Assembly: GCA_028283725.1 (NCBI GenBank)
Contig: JAPWKC010000004.1
Location: forward strand, 1,302,001 to 1,366,000
Direction of reading: 5' to 3'
From: Neorhizobium sp.
GTDB lineage: Bacteria > Pseudomonadota > Alphaproteobacteria > Rhizobiales > Rhizobiaceae
DNA length: 64,000 bases
Made by a program: the position numbers and the translations under genes. Below are positions 9,507 through 20,163 of this stretch, one piece after another (the first letter of the stretch is position 1; every line of letters begins with the position of its first letter). The notes beneath the pieces are model-generated. The model did no database searches. It was not told where the DNA came from and saw nothing but the letters and a program-made list of their open reading frames with translations.

Positions 9507-10496
9507 TCAGATGTCGAACTGATAGCTCTTCGGCACGAAGCGGTAGCCGGTTTCCTGCTTTTCGGCGAAACCGACAGCCGGGAACGGCATGTGATAGCCG
9601 AGAAAGGCGACGCGATCCGCGGCGATCATATCGAAAACCTTCTTGCGGCTGGCTGCGGCCTGGGCCTTGTCCATGTCGAACTTCACTTCCCAATCCGGCC
9701 GCTGCAGCGACAGGACATAATGGTTGGCCGTGTCGGCGGTGAGGACCAGGCGCTTGTTTTCCGACTGGACATTGAAGACCAGATGGCCCGGCGTGTGGCC
9801 GGGTGCTGCGATGGCGGTGATGCCGGTCACGACGTCGCCGCCGTCCTTGAGGAAGGTCATCTTCTCGACGACGGGCTTTACATTCGCAATGACCGCCTTG
9901 TGATTGCCTTCGGCCGGCGTGCCGGCGCGCGCCGTGTCGGTCCAGAAATTGTATTCGGTTTCACCGGTGACATAGCGGGCGTTGGCAAAGGCCGGCTTGC
10001 CGCCTGCCATGACGCCGCCGATATGATCGCCGTGCAGATGCGTCAGCACGACGATGGAAATGTCTTCCGGCTTGTAACCCGCAACGGCGAGCCCATCCGT
10101 CAGGCGGCCGGCGCCCATGGCGGCGCCCGCCTCGCCGAAGCCGGTATCGAACAGGATGACATCCTTGCCGGTGTCGATCAGCGCCGGGGTGAAGCTATTG
10201 ACGAACTGGTCGCCGGGAAGAAAATTCTGCTTGAGGAGCGCTGCCACCGTCTCAGGCGGCTGGTTGGTGCCGAAGGTCTCGCCCGGCGCGCCGGATGCGC
10301 GTGCGCCATCCTTGACGACGACGACCTTGAAATTGCCCAGCTTGAATTCGTGAAGGTCGGGTGGGTTAACGCGATCGTTGCTCACTGTCTTCGTCTCCTG
10401 TGCCAATGCCTGGCCCTTGATAATCGCCGGCGCGACCAGAACTGCGGCACCCGCGGTTCCCAGTAGCGTCCTGCGCCTGATATTGATGTTCGTCAT
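9507..10496 (-). CDS. MBL-fold metallohydrolase with Tat signal
   Basis: MTNINIRRRTLLGTAGAAVLVAPAIIKGQALA signal; 'LTHLHGDHIGG' metallo-beta-lactamase motif, 'APGHTPGH'. Confidence 0.9.
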   Translation of the reverse strand: MTNINIRRRTLLGTAGAAVLVAPAIIKGQALAQETKTVSNDRVNPPDLHEFKLGNFKVVVVKDGARASGAPGETFGTNQPPETVAALLKQNFLPGDQFVNSFTPALIDTGKDVILFDTGFGEAGAAMGAGRLTDGLAVAGYKPEDISIVVLTHLHGDHIGGVMAGGKPAFANARYVTGETEYNFWTDTARAGTPAEGNHKAVIANVKPVVEKMTFLKDGGDVVTGITAIAAPGHTPGHLVFNVQSENKRLVLTADTANHYVLSLQRPDWEVKFDMDKAQAAASRKKVFDMIAADRVAFLGYHMPFPAVGFAEKQETGYRFVPKSYQFDI

Positions 10497-10712
10497 GCTT
10501 ACCCTCCTGCCCCTGGCATCGCCATGTCCCTGTGGTTGCGCGCATTTGGCCCAACGCGGGGCAAAATAACGGAGATGCAACCAATCGGAATGGGCAGTCA
10601 CGCAGACGTGACGCCAGAATCCAAAAGTTGAAAATGAGCAGTTGGCAGGACCGATCAACACGTCTACAGGATCGGCCACGGCCGACTTGCCGAGCCGATA
10701 CAGGCCTTCCTC

Positions 10713-12119
10713 ATGAACCGCATCATTCCGATGATCCTTGCCGTGGCGCTCTTCATGGAGCAGATGGATTCCACGGTTATCGCCACCGCTCTTCCGACCA
10801 TCGCAACAGACCTTGGCGTCAGTCCGATCACGCTCAAACTCGCACTGACCGCCTATATGGTGGCACTTGCGATGTTTATCCCGATCAGCGGATGGATGGC
10901 GGACAAATTCGGCGCCAAAAAAATCTTTCGGCTCGCCATCCTGATCTTCGTCGTCGGTTCGATCTGCTGTGCCATGTCCGGCTCGCTGCTCGAATTCGTC
11001 GTGTCGCGCTTCCTTCAGGGAATGGGCGGGTCGATGATGACACCGGTCGGGCGGCTGGTGCTGCTGCGCACCAACAAGCGCAGCGAGCTGGTTTCCGCCA
11101 TGGCGCTCTTCACCATCCCCGCACTGGTCGGCCCGCTTACGGGCCCGCCGATCGGCGGCTTCATCACCACCTATTTCAGCTGGCACTGGATCTTCCTGAT
11201 CAACGTGCCGATCGGCTTGCTCGGCATCTTGCTGACGACGATCTTCCTGCCGGAGATCGCTCCGACCCAGCCGCCGAAGCTCGACTGGAAGGGCTTCGTG
11301 CTGACCTCCATTTCGGCGGCGGGCATCGTCTTCGGCCTGTCGGTGATCGGCCTGCCGGCGCTGCCGCCTGCCATCGGCATTGGGGCAACGGCGGCCGGCG
11401 CGATTGCCACGGTTCTTTACATCCGCCATGCCCGCCAGCACCCGGCGCCGATCCTCAATCTGCGGATCTTCCAGGATCAGGCGTTTCGCGCAGCGGTCGG
11501 GGGCGGCACGATGTTCCGTATCTCGACCGGCGCCATTCCCTTCCTGATGCCGCTGATGCTGCAGCTCGGTTTCGGCCTCAACGCCTTCCAATCGGGCATG
11601 ATCACCTTTTCCGGCGCGATCGGCGCCCTGACGGTGAAGTTCATCGCAAGGCGCACCTTCGCGCTGACCGGCTTTCGTACCACGTTGATCTGGGCGGCCT
11701 CGCTCGGCGCCGTGATGACGGCGGTGAACGGCTTCTTCACGCCGGACACGCCACATATCCTGATCATCGTATCGCTGCTCGTGGGCGGGCTCTGCCGGTC
11801 GTTCTTCTTCACCGGCACGAACGCGCTTGCCTATTCCGAGGTGAGCGACCAGCAGGCCAGCCAGGCAACCTCGATGTCCTCGGTATTCCAGCAGGTCAGC
11901 CTTGCGCTCGGCGTGGCGTTTGCCGCCTTCATCCTGGAAATCTCGTCCTTCGTCTCAGGCACGGAACTGACGCTTTCCGATTTCCATCTCGCCTTCTTCC
12001 TGGTCGCGGCGATATCGGTCCTGTCGATCTGGCCGCTCGTCAAGCTGCCGGCAAGTGCCGGTTCTGCCGTATCGGGCCATGGGGCCCGGCGCACCGCCCA
12101 GGCTCAGGCCGGCGAGTAA
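10713..12119 (+). CDS. MFS transporter, DHA2 (EmrB/QacA-like) family
   Basis: MNRIIPMILAVALFMEQMDSTVIATALPTIATDLGVSP...; DHA2-family N-terminal motif. Confidence 0.9.
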   Translation: MNRIIPMILAVALFMEQMDSTVIATALPTIATDLGVSPITLKLALTAYMVALAMFIPISGWMADKFGAKKIFRLAILIFVVGSICCAMSGSLLEFVVSRFLQGMGGSMMTPVGRLVLLRTNKRSELVSAMALFTIPALVGPLTGPPIGGFITTYFSWHWIFLINVPIGLLGILLTTIFLPEIAPTQPPKLDWKGFVLTSISAAGIVFGLSVIGLPALPPAIGIGATAAGAIATVLYIRHARQHPAPILNLRIFQDQAFRAAVGGGTMFRISTGAIPFLMPLMLQLGFGLNAFQSGMITFSGAIGALTVKFIARRTFALTGFRTTLIWAASLGAVMTAVNGFFTPDTPHILIIVSLLVGGLCRSFFFTGTNALAYSEVSDQQASQATSMSSVFQQVSLALGVAFAAFILEISSFVSGTELTLSDFHLAFFLVAAISVLSIWPLVKLPASAGSAVSGHGARRTAQAQAGE

Positions 12120-12136
12120 CAGCGATTGCCAAACGA

Positions 12137-12169
12137 AAAGGCGGATGGTGCTCCATCCGCCTTTTTTCA
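12137..12169 (+). terminator. Intrinsic terminator
   Basis: AAAAGGCGGATGG-tgct-CCATCCGCCTTTTTT. Confidence 0.85.
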
Positions 12170-12185
12170 GTTTCCAGACTTTCGA

Positions 12186-12992
12186 TCAGTCCTGATCGGC
12201 ATCGTTCTCGTGACGATGATCCGGATCGTCGTCATAGCGATCGTCCCGGTCGTCGTAATCGTCTTCTTCCTCGCGATCGTCCGATATCGCCGATGCCGCG
12301 CCACGGCCTTTGAAGTGCTTGGCGAGCAGGAACATCTCGACGGATTCGGCACGCGACGAGCCCGGCTTGATATGGATGACCTGTTTGAAGTTCTGCTTCA
12401 ACATGTTGAGCAGATCCTTTTCCGTGCCACCCTGGAAGGTCTTGGCGAGGAAATGTCCACCGGGGCCGAGCACTTCCACGGCGAAGTGGGCCGCGACTTC
12501 ACACAGGTGCATGGTGCGCAAATGGTCGGTCTTCTGGTGGCCGGTCGTCGGGGAGGCCATGTCGGAAATGACGAGATCCGGCGTGCCGCCGATCGCTTCC
12601 ATCAACAGGCGCGGCGCGTCCGGATCGAGAAAGTCGAGCTGCAGGATCTTGACGCCAGCCAGAGGCGCCATTTCGAGGAAATCGATCGCCGCGACGCGGA
12701 TATCCTCATCCGTCGAACCGGTGACGTTTGCGGCGATCTGCGACCAGCTGCCGGGTGCAGCGCCCAGATCGATGATGCGGCGGGCGCCCTTCATGATCTG
12801 GTGTTTCTCGTCGATCTCCAGCAATTTGAACGCCGCGCGGGCGCGATAGCCTTCCAGCTTCGCACGCTGCACATAGGGGTCGTTGATATGGCGTTCGAGC
12901 CAACGGCGCGACGAAGCCTTCAACTTGCCCTTCTTGACCTTCTGGCCGAGCTTGCGGCCGGTGCGGTTGCTTCCTACCGGTGGTTTGGTCAT
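12186..12992 (-). CDS. rlmE: 23S rRNA (uridine-2'-O-)-methyltransferase RlmE/FtsJ with acidic C-terminal tail
   Basis: [34 protein letters not shown]; '[15 protein letters not shown]'; '[21 protein letters not shown]'. Confidence 0.95.
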   Translation of the reverse strand: MTKPPVGSNRTGRKLGQKVKKGKLKASSRRWLERHINDPYVQRAKLEGYRARAAFKLLEIDEKHQIMKGARRIIDLGAAPGSWSQIAANVTGSTDEDIRVAAIDFLEMAPLAGVKILQLDFLDPDAPRLLMEAIGGTPDLVISDMASPTTGHQKTDHLRTMHLCEVAAHFAVEVLGPGGHFLAKTFQGGTEKDLLNMLKQNFKQVIHIKPGSSRAESVEMFLLAKHFKGRGAASAISDDREEEDDYDDRDDRYDDDPDHRHENDADQD

Positions 12993-14632
12993 CCCTTTGT
13001 CCCTCTGTGCGCCGGCGGGTGGCCAGCCGTTTCGGCCTGGCCTTCATCACGATTGGGACCGGAGCCCCGGCGGGCGCGAATGCGGCGCCAGACGCCATCA
13101 TCCGCCATCATGTCGGTCAACAGACCTTCTCTCAAGCCGCGGTCGGCAACCCGCATGCGCGGACTTGGCCAGCGGCGACGGATCGCCTCAAGGATGGCGC
13201 AGCCGGCCAGAACCAGATCGGCGCGGTCGGCACCGATACACGGATTTGCAGCGCGACCGGCGAAATCCCAGGAGAGAAGCCTGTCCTGCATGGCGCTGAC
13301 TTCGGCATCCGTCAGCCAGACGCCATCGACCTTGCGGCGATCGTATTTCGACAGACCGAGATGCAGACCAGCGAGCGTCGTGACCGTGCCCGAGGTGCCG
13401 ATCAGATAAAAATCCTCCGCACCGGCGCGGCGCGACGGACCGACGGGCGGGCATTCGAAGGCGGCCAGCATGCCCTCGACCTCGGCGACCATCGCGGCGA
13501 AGACGTCATCGGTGACATCCCGGCCGCCATGGCGCTCCGACAAGGTGACGACGCCGACGGGCAAGGACGTCCAGTGGGTGATGTGATTGGCAAGGCGGCT
13601 GGAACGGTTTTCATCGATGCGGATGACGGCGATCTCCGACGAGCCGCCGCCGATATCGAAGAGCACGACGGAACGTGCCTCGCGCCCGACCAGCGACGAG
13701 CAGCCGGATACGGCCAGACGGGCCTCCGTCTCGCGGTCGATGATCTCGAGGCTCAATCCCGTCTCGCGCTTGACGCGCGCCAGGAACTCCTCGCCGTTGG
13801 TGGCGGCGCGGCAGGCTTCCGTCGCGATCAGCCGCATGCGGCGGATCGGCCTGTTGGCGAGCTTGCCGGCGCAGATGCGCAGTGCCTCGACGGCACGATC
13901 CATCGCATCCTGCGAGAGCCGGCCGGTCGAGGCCAGCCCCTCGCCGAGCCTGACGATGCGCGAAAACGCATCGACGACCCGGAATTGTCCAGGCCGTGTC
14001 GGCTGGGCGATCAGCAGTCGGCAATTGTTGGTGCCAAGATCGAGGGCCGCATACAGATCCTCGCGCGGCGGCACCTGCTTGTAGGCCGCAGCGCCGTGAA
14101 GTTGCGAAGCCGCCTGCCCGCCCTTGGCACCGGCATCCTTGCCATGCGCGGTGCGATTGCCGCCGTCCGGCGATTTCGCCGTCGTCGACTTGGCGGGCGC
14201 AGTGGCCGGCGCCTTGGACTGGGTCAGGGGGCGGCCCTGAAGCCCGCGTCCACCGCGGTGCTTCTTGCGGCGGCGGCCGCGCGGCTGATCGCCGGCCGGC
14301 TCGTTGCCCGCAGCGTGTTCGACAGACGACGATGCCGGCTCGCTGACAACGGCAGGCGTTTCGGTCGACAGGGTGTTTGCCTGGGAGGCGCGCGATTTCG
14401 AGCGCCGACGCTTGCGCTTGCGCGCACGGGTGTCCGGCTCGTTGCTATCAGGGCGTCCCGCACCGGCGGCCAGCGGGGCCGCATCAGCACGTGGGGCTTG
14501 CGCCGCAGGCCGGCTCTTGCCGTTCCGCTTCGCCTTGCGCCGACGAGAAGATTTGCCCGAGGGCTTTCCTTCTGCGCGCATGCCCGCCGACGCCCCGCCT
14601 TCTGGCGGCTTTGCGCCGCTATCGGGGTCCAT
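12989..14632 (-). CDS. Ppx/GppA family phosphatase with long basic low-complexity N-terminal extension
   Basis: '[18 protein letters not shown]', '[18 protein letters not shown]', '[15 protein letters not shown]'; overlaps rlmE start by 4 nt. Confidence 0.9.
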   Translation of the reverse strand: MDPDSGAKPPEGGASAGMRAEGKPSGKSSRRRKAKRNGKSRPAAQAPRADAAPLAAGAGRPDSNEPDTRARKRKRRRSKSRASQANTLSTETPAVVSEPASSSVEHAAGNEPAGDQPRGRRRKKHRGGRGLQGRPLTQSKAPATAPAKSTTAKSPDGGNRTAHGKDAGAKGGQAASQLHGAAAYKQVPPREDLYAALDLGTNNCRLLIAQPTRPGQFRVVDAFSRIVRLGEGLASTGRLSQDAMDRAVEALRICAGKLANRPIRRMRLIATEACRAATNGEEFLARVKRETGLSLEIIDRETEARLAVSGCSSLVGREARSVVLFDIGGGSSEIAVIRIDENRSSRLANHITHWTSLPVGVVTLSERHGGRDVTDDVFAAMVAEVEGMLAAFECPPVGPSRRAGAEDFYLIGTSGTVTTLAGLHLGLSKYDRRKVDGVWLTDAEVSAMQDRLLSWDFAGRAANPCIGADRADLVLAGCAILEAIRRRWPSPRMRVADRGLREGLLTDMMADDGVWRRIRARRGSGPNRDEGQAETAGHPPAHRGTKG

Positions 14633-14864
14633 CACGTATGTTCCATCTCGCCGCGCAACACCTTCAAAGGCATGCCGCAGGCGTCCAATCGTTTTCGTTG
14701 CTCCTAGGATAACAGCGCAAGGGCGCTTCGCCAACGGGTTTTTAGAAGCCTGTGCACCGTCATAAAAATCTCGAGATTTTTTTCACAAAGGGTATTTGCA
14801 AGTGCGAAACGTTTGGTTATAAGCCGCGCACACCGTGACCGTGTCGAGTTCGATGCGTCCTTGC

Positions 14865-14938
14865 TGGGGAATAGTTCAACGGTAGAACGACGGACTCTGA
14901 CTCCGTTAATCTTGGTTCGAATCCAGGTTCCCCAGCCA
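14865..14938 (+). tRNA. tRNA-Gln (anticodon CTG), CCA encoded
   Basis: TGGGGAATAGTTCAACGGTAGAACGACGGACTCTGACTCCGTTAATCTTGGTTCGAATCCAGGTTCCCCAGCCA folds as a cloverleaf; anticodon loop CTCTGAC. Confidence 0.95.
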
Positions 14939-15358
14939 ATTCTCTCTCCCGAATAGACGATTATGAAATATCTCCGTTCTGCCTTGCCGGTCACATGCTT
15001 CCGGTCGTCCCCTATATGCCGAAACAGGCAAGCGCACGGGTCGCAGAGCACGGGCGCAGAGGTATTTCAGTCCACTGCGCCCCTCAGAATCGGCGGGCGC
15101 AATAGCATATCTTTTTGACAAACACGTATCTTCGCACATTTTCCCATATCGCTCGGCGGCGCGACTCGCTAATATGGGTTGGCGTTCTGGTTTGACCCCC
15201 GACTACGGTGAATGCACGGAATCGTGCATTGAATTGGTTGACCGTCAGGTGTCCTATCAAAGTTTACGAAACATATTGATTCCCAACGGGATGCGATATC
15301 GCGCAGTGGCGTGATCGAGCAGACCGAATGCTGTGGCACAACCCGCTCAGGAGGGCCC

Positions 15359-17302
15359 ATGCTGAATGAATCTTTGTTCGATGCGTTTGCCAAGACTTAT
15401 GAAGCGCGACGCGAAACGGATATGTCGATCAGCGACTATCTGAACCTCTGCAAAAAAGACCCGATGGCTTATGCCAATGCCACCGAGCGGCTGCTGGCGG
15501 CAATCGGCGAGCCGGAAATGATCGATACCGCCAAGGATGCCCGCCTTGGCCGGATGTTCATGAACCGGACGATCCGTTCCTACCCCGCCTTCGAAGGCTT
15601 CCACGGCATGGAAGAGACGATCGAGAGGATCGTTTCCTTCTTCCGCCATGCCGCACAGGGGCTCGAAGAGCGCAAACAGATCCTCTACCTGCTCGGACCG
15701 GTCGGCGGCGGCAAATCCTCTTTGGCAGAGCGGCTCAAGCAGTTGATGGAGACCTATCCCATCTATGTGCTGAAGGCCGGCGACGAACTCAGCCCGGTTT
15801 TCGAAAGCCCGCTCAACCTCTTCGACCCCACCACGATGGGAGCGCTGCTGCTTGAGGAATACAAGATTCCGACCCGGCGTCTGAGCGGATTGATGAGCCC
15901 TTGGTGCCTGAAGCGGCTCGACGAATTTTCCGGCGACATCTCCAAATTCCGGGTCGTCAGGATGCAACCCTCACGACTGAGGCAGATCGGCATTGCCAAG
16001 ACGGAGCCGGGCGACGAGAACAACCAGGATATTTCCTCGCTCGTCGGCAAGGTGGATATCCGCAAGCTCGAACATTTCTCGCAGAACGATCCGGATGCCT
16101 ACAGCTATTCGGGCGGGCTGAACCGCGCCAACCAGGGCGTTCTCGAATTCGTCGAGATGTTCAAGGCGCCGATCAAGATGCTTCACCCGCTTTTGACGGC
16201 GACACAGGAAAGCAATTACATCGGCACCGAGAATATCGGCGCCATCCCGTTTTCGGGCGTCATCCTGGCGCATTCCAACGAATCCGAATGGCAATCCTTC
16301 AAGGCCAACAAGAATAACGAGGCCTTCATCGACCGCATCTGCGTCATCAAGGTGCCCTATTGCCTGCGGGTGACGGAAGAGGAAAAGATCTACGAGAAGC
16401 TGATCCAGGGATCGGAACTGGTGGATGCGCCCTGCGCGCCTGGAACGCTTGAGATGCTGGCGCGTTTCTCGGTTCTGTCGCGGTTGCGCAAGCACGAGAA
16501 TTCCACCTATTTCGCCAAGATGCGTGCCTATGACGGCGAAAGCCTGAAGGAGACGGATCCGCGGGCGAGAAGCGTGCAGGAATACAAGGACGCGGCCGGC
16601 GTCGATGAAGGGATGGACGGGATTTCCACTCGTTTCGCCTTCAAGGTGCTTGCCTCGACCTTCAACCATCATACGAGCGAGGTCGGCGCAGACCCGGTTC
16701 ACCTGATGTATGTGCTGGAACAGGCGATCCGCCGCGAGCAATTTTCCGATGAGACGGAGAAGCGCTATATCGAATTCATCAAGGCCGAGCTTGCACCGCG
16801 CTATGCGGAGTTCATCGGCAACGAGATCCAGAAAGCCTATCTGGAATCCTACGCGGATTACGGGCAGAACCTTTTCGATCGCTATGTCGATTACGCAGAT
16901 GCCTGGATCGAGGATGTCGATTTCAAGGATCCCGATACCGGACAGCTGCTCGACCGCGAGCTTCTGAACCAGGAACTGACGAAGATCGAGAAGCCGGCGG
17001 GAATTGCCAACCCGAAGGATTTCCGCAACGAAATCGTCAAGTTCTGCCTGCGGTCACGCGCCAATCATGGCGGCAAGAACCCGTCCTGGACGAGCTACGA
17101 GAAGATCCGCGAAGTCATCGAAAAGCGGATGTTCTCCCAGGTGGAAGATCTTCTGCCGGTCATCTCCTTCGGGTCCAAGAAGGACGGAGATAGCGAAAAG
17201 AAGCATAGTGATTTTGTCTCGCGCATGACAGAGCGCGGATATACCGACCGGCAGGTCCGCCGACTGGTGGAGTGGTACATGCGTGTCAAACAGGCAGGTT
17301 AA
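15359..17302 (+). CDS. prkA: PrkA family serine protein kinase (YeaG-like)
   Basis: MLNESLFDAFAKTYEARRETDMSISDYLNLCKKDPMAYANATERLL...LLGPVGGGKSSLAERLK... Confidence 0.93.
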   Translation: MLNESLFDAFAKTYEARRETDMSISDYLNLCKKDPMAYANATERLLAAIGEPEMIDTAKDARLGRMFMNRTIRSYPAFEGFHGMEETIERIVSFFRHAAQGLEERKQILYLLGPVGGGKSSLAERLKQLMETYPIYVLKAGDELSPVFESPLNLFDPTTMGALLLEEYKIPTRRLSGLMSPWCLKRLDEFSGDISKFRVVRMQPSRLRQIGIAKTEPGDENNQDISSLVGKVDIRKLEHFSQNDPDAYSYSGGLNRANQGVLEFVEMFKAPIKMLHPLLTATQESNYIGTENIGAIPFSGVILAHSNESEWQSFKANKNNEAFIDRICVIKVPYCLRVTEEEKIYEKLIQGSELVDAPCAPGTLEMLARFSVLSRLRKHENSTYFAKMRAYDGESLKETDPRARSVQEYKDAAGVDEGMDGISTRFAFKVLASTFNHHTSEVGADPVHLMYVLEQAIRREQFSDETEKRYIEFIKAELAPRYAEFIGNEIQKAYLESYADYGQNLFDRYVDYADAWIEDVDFKDPDTGQLLDRELLNQELTKIEKPAGIANPKDFRNEIVKFCLRSRANHGGKNPSWTSYEKIREVIEKRMFSQVEDLLPVISFGSKKDGDSEKKHSDFVSRMTERGYTDRQVRRLVEWYMRVKQAG

Positions 17303-17319
17303 TCTAAACTGGAGCCAAC

Positions 17320-18594
17320 ATGCACATTGTCGACCGCCGGCTTAATCCGCGCGGTAAAAGTCTGGAAAATCGTCAGCGGTTCTTGCGGCGCGCCAAGAGC
17401 GCCGTCCAGCAGGCAGTCAAACGCTCCCTGCAAAACCGGAGCATCCGTGATGTGCTCGACGGCGGCGAGATAAGCCTGCCGATCGATGGTGTGGCCGAGC
17501 CCAACTTGCGCCGCCGGGAAGGCGGGATCAGCGATCAGGTTCTGCCCGGCAACCGCGCCTTCGTCGAAGGCGACATCATTCCCCGGCCCCCAGGACGAAA
17601 CGGGGGCCGGCCAAAGGATGCCGGAGAGGGCGACGGCGAAGACGCGTTCCGCTTCGTGCTGACGCGCGAGGAATTCCTTGACGTGTTCCTCGACGATCTC
17701 GAACTTCCGGACCTTGCCAAGCGCCGTCTCAGCGAGACGGAAGAAACCAGCCCCTCGCGCGCCGGATTTTCAGTCTCCGGTTCGCCCGCCAACATAGCTG
17801 TCGCGCGTACGACGCGGCTTGCCATGATGCGGCGCATTGCGCTCAAACGGCCAAGGACCGACGAGATCGAGGCCTTGCAGAAACGCCTCGACGACTGCGA
17901 GAATGAGGAAGAGCGCCTGGCGCTCGCCGAAGAGTTGCTGCTCCTGAAGGAGAAGGGCAAGCGCATCCCCTATATCGATCCGCTCGATGTGCGCTACCGG
18001 CGCTTCGAGAACGAGCCGAAGCCGGTCGCCAAGGCGGTGATGTTCTGCCTGATGGATGTCTCCGGCTCGATGTCGGAACACATGAAGGATCTCGCCAAGC
18101 GCTTCTATCTGCTTCTCTATCTCTTCCTGTCGCAGCGCTACAAGAAGGTCGAAATCGTGTTCATCCGCCACACGGACAAGGCCGAGGAGGTGGACGAGGA
18201 AACCTTCTTCTACGGGCCGGCGACCGGCGGCACGCTGGTGTCGAGCGCGCTTGAGGCCATGCGGCGCATCGTGGCCGCGCGTTTCGATCCGGCCGAGTGG
18301 AACATCTATGCGGCGCAGGCCTCGGACGGCGACAATTCCTATTCCGACGGCACGCGGACGGAACAGCTTCTGCGGCACGAGATCCTGCCGCTCTGCCAGT
18401 ATTTCGCCTATATCGAGGTCGACGAGGAAAGCGGCATTTCAACCTCTTCGCGCTCGCCGCTGTGGATGCTCTATGACGGATTGCGTCAGGCGGCGCTGCC
18501 GCTTTCCATGCGCAAGGTCTGCCGGAAGAACGAGATCTTCCCCGTCTTTCACGACCTCTTCCAGAAACGCGGCAGCGAAAAGGTGGCGACATGA
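17320..18594 (+). CDS. YeaH/YhbH (DUF444) family protein, vWA-like
   Basis: MHIVDRRLNPRGKSLENRQRFLRRAKSAVQQAVK...'VMFCLMDVSGSMSEHMKDLAKRFY'. Confidence 0.93.
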   Translation: MHIVDRRLNPRGKSLENRQRFLRRAKSAVQQAVKRSLQNRSIRDVLDGGEISLPIDGVAEPNLRRREGGISDQVLPGNRAFVEGDIIPRPPGRNGGRPKDAGEGDGEDAFRFVLTREEFLDVFLDDLELPDLAKRRLSETEETSPSRAGFSVSGSPANIAVARTTRLAMMRRIALKRPRTDEIEALQKRLDDCENEEERLALAEELLLLKEKGKRIPYIDPLDVRYRRFENEPKPVAKAVMFCLMDVSGSMSEHMKDLAKRFYLLLYLFLSQRYKKVEIVFIRHTDKAEEVDEETFFYGPATGGTLVSSALEAMRRIVAARFDPAEWNIYAAQASDGDNSYSDGTRTEQLLRHEILPLCQYFAYIEVDEESGISTSSRSPLWMLYDGLRQAALPLSMRKVCRKNEIFPVFHDLFQKRGSEKVAT

Positions 18595-20153
18595 CGGTTG
18601 CGACGGCCAAGGGCGTGAAGCACGGACTGCTGTTCGAGGGTGCGGACTGGGATTTCCAAACCCTGCAGAACATCCATGATGCCTGCCAGGACATCGGCAT
18701 TGGTGAACTCGGGCTCGACGTCTATCCGAACCAGATCGAGGTGATCACTTCGGAACAAATGCTCGACGCCTATTCCTCGACCGGCATGCCGCTCTTCTAT
18801 CGCCACTGGTCGTTCGGCAAGCATTTTGCCCATCACGAGGCCTTCTATCGCGGCGGCTACCGGGATCTGGCCTATGAGATCGTCATCAACTCCTCGCCCT
18901 GCATCTCCTACCTGATGGAGGAGAATACGGCGACGATGCAGACGCTCGTCATCGCGCATGCCGCCTTCGGCCATAACCATTTCTTCAAGAACAACTATCT
19001 CTTCAAGCTCTGGACGGATGCCGAGGGGATTCTCGACTATCTCGGCTTTGCCAAAGGCTATATTTCCCAGTGCGAGGAAAAATATGGCGAGATCGCCGTC
19101 GAGCGGACGCTGGATGCCGCCCATGCACTGATGTCGCACGGCGTGCATCGACACGCGGGGAAGGTGAAGCTCAACCTGCGCGAGGAGCAGAAGCGCGAGC
19201 AGGAGCGGCGGCTGCACGAGGAGCAGATGTTCGATGACCTGTGGCGCACGGTGCCAGCCGGCAAGGCTGCGAGCGCCAGCGATGCGGATTTCGAACGTCG
19301 GCGGGCGGCGCTCGGCCTGCCGCAGGACAACCTTCTCTATTTTCTGGAGAAATCCGCGCCGCGCTTGGCGCCCTGGCAGCGCGAGATCTTGCGCATCGTG
19401 CGCCATGTGGCCCAGTATTTCCATCCGCAGCGACAGACAAAGGTGATGAACGAGGGCACTGCGACCTATGTCCATTACCGGATCATGAACCGGTTGCACG
19501 AGCGCGGGCAGCTTAGCGACGGCAACTATCTCGAATTTCTGAAATCCCACGCAAACGTCGTGTTCCAGCCGACCTATGACGATCCGCGGTTTTCCGGCTT
19601 CAACCCCTATGCACTCGGCTTTGCGATGATGCAGGATATCGAGCGGATCGTGACGCAGCCAACGGCGGAAGATCTTGCATGGTTTCCCGATATCGCCGGC
19701 CGGGGCGACGCGATGACGGTGCTGCGCGGCATCTGGGCGGATTACCGTGACGAGAGTTTCATCGCACAGTTTTTAAGCCCGCATCTGATCCGTCAGTTGC
19801 GGCTCTTCCACCTCTTCGACGATCCCGAACAGGAGGAAGGCATTCTGGTCTCCGCCATCCACGACGAGCGCGGCTATCGCCGCATCCGCCGCCAGCTGGC
19901 GCGGGAATACGATATCGGCTGGACGGATCCGAGCATCGAAGTGGTCGATGTGGATCTTGCGGGAGACCGGCGGCTTCTGGTGCACCACCGCGTGACGAAC
20001 GGCTGGCAGCTGGAGGAAAAGGATACGAGACATGTCCTGCAACAGCTCGCCGACCTCTGGGGCTATGACGTGCTGTTGCAGGAAATCGATGGCGAGGACG
20101 ATGTGCTTACGGAATATCACGCCTATCCGCGTGGCAAGCTGACGGCGGCCTGA
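18591..20153 (+). CDS. SpoVR family protein (YcgB-like)
   Basis: 'YPNQIEVITSEQMLDAYSSTGMPLFYRHWSFGKHFAHHEAFYRGGYRDLAYEIVINSSPCISYLMEENT'; overlaps the upstream stop (ATGA). Confidence 0.95.
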   Translation: MTVATAKGVKHGLLFEGADWDFQTLQNIHDACQDIGIGELGLDVYPNQIEVITSEQMLDAYSSTGMPLFYRHWSFGKHFAHHEAFYRGGYRDLAYEIVINSSPCISYLMEENTATMQTLVIAHAAFGHNHFFKNNYLFKLWTDAEGILDYLGFAKGYISQCEEKYGEIAVERTLDAAHALMSHGVHRHAGKVKLNLREEQKREQERRLHEEQMFDDLWRTVPAGKAASASDADFERRRAALGLPQDNLLYFLEKSAPRLAPWQREILRIVRHVAQYFHPQRQTKVMNEGTATYVHYRIMNRLHERGQLSDGNYLEFLKSHANVVFQPTYDDPRFSGFNPYALGFAMMQDIERIVTQPTAEDLAWFPDIAGRGDAMTVLRGIWADYRDESFIAQFLSPHLIRQLRLFHLFDDPEQEEGILVSAIHDERGYRRIRRQLAREYDIGWTDPSIEVVDVDLAGDRRLLVHHRVTNGWQLEEKDTRHVLQQLADLWGYDVLLQEIDGEDDVLTEYHAYPRGKLTAA

Positions 20154-20163
20154 GCCGCCCTAA

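Noticed and set aside
9507-11756. 749-aa minus-strand ORF as one giant protein
   Set aside because: Only the part after MTNINIRRRTLLG (start at 10496) is an MBL-fold protein; the N-terminal half is antisense to the DHA2 MFS gene at 10713-12119.
10532-12313. 593-aa plus-strand ORF
   Set aside because: Out-of-frame shadow of the MFS transporter, rich in R/H/P/D with no hydrophobic pattern.
12126-14707. 427-aa and 575-aa plus-strand ORFs
   Set aside because: Antisense to rlmE and ppx/gppA, which have clear family motifs.
14704-15139. Minus-strand ORFs containing 'GWGTWIRTKINGVRVRRSTVELFPSKDA' / 'GNLDSNQD'
   Set aside because: Classic artefact: translation of the complement of a tRNA gene (tRNA-Gln 14865-14938).
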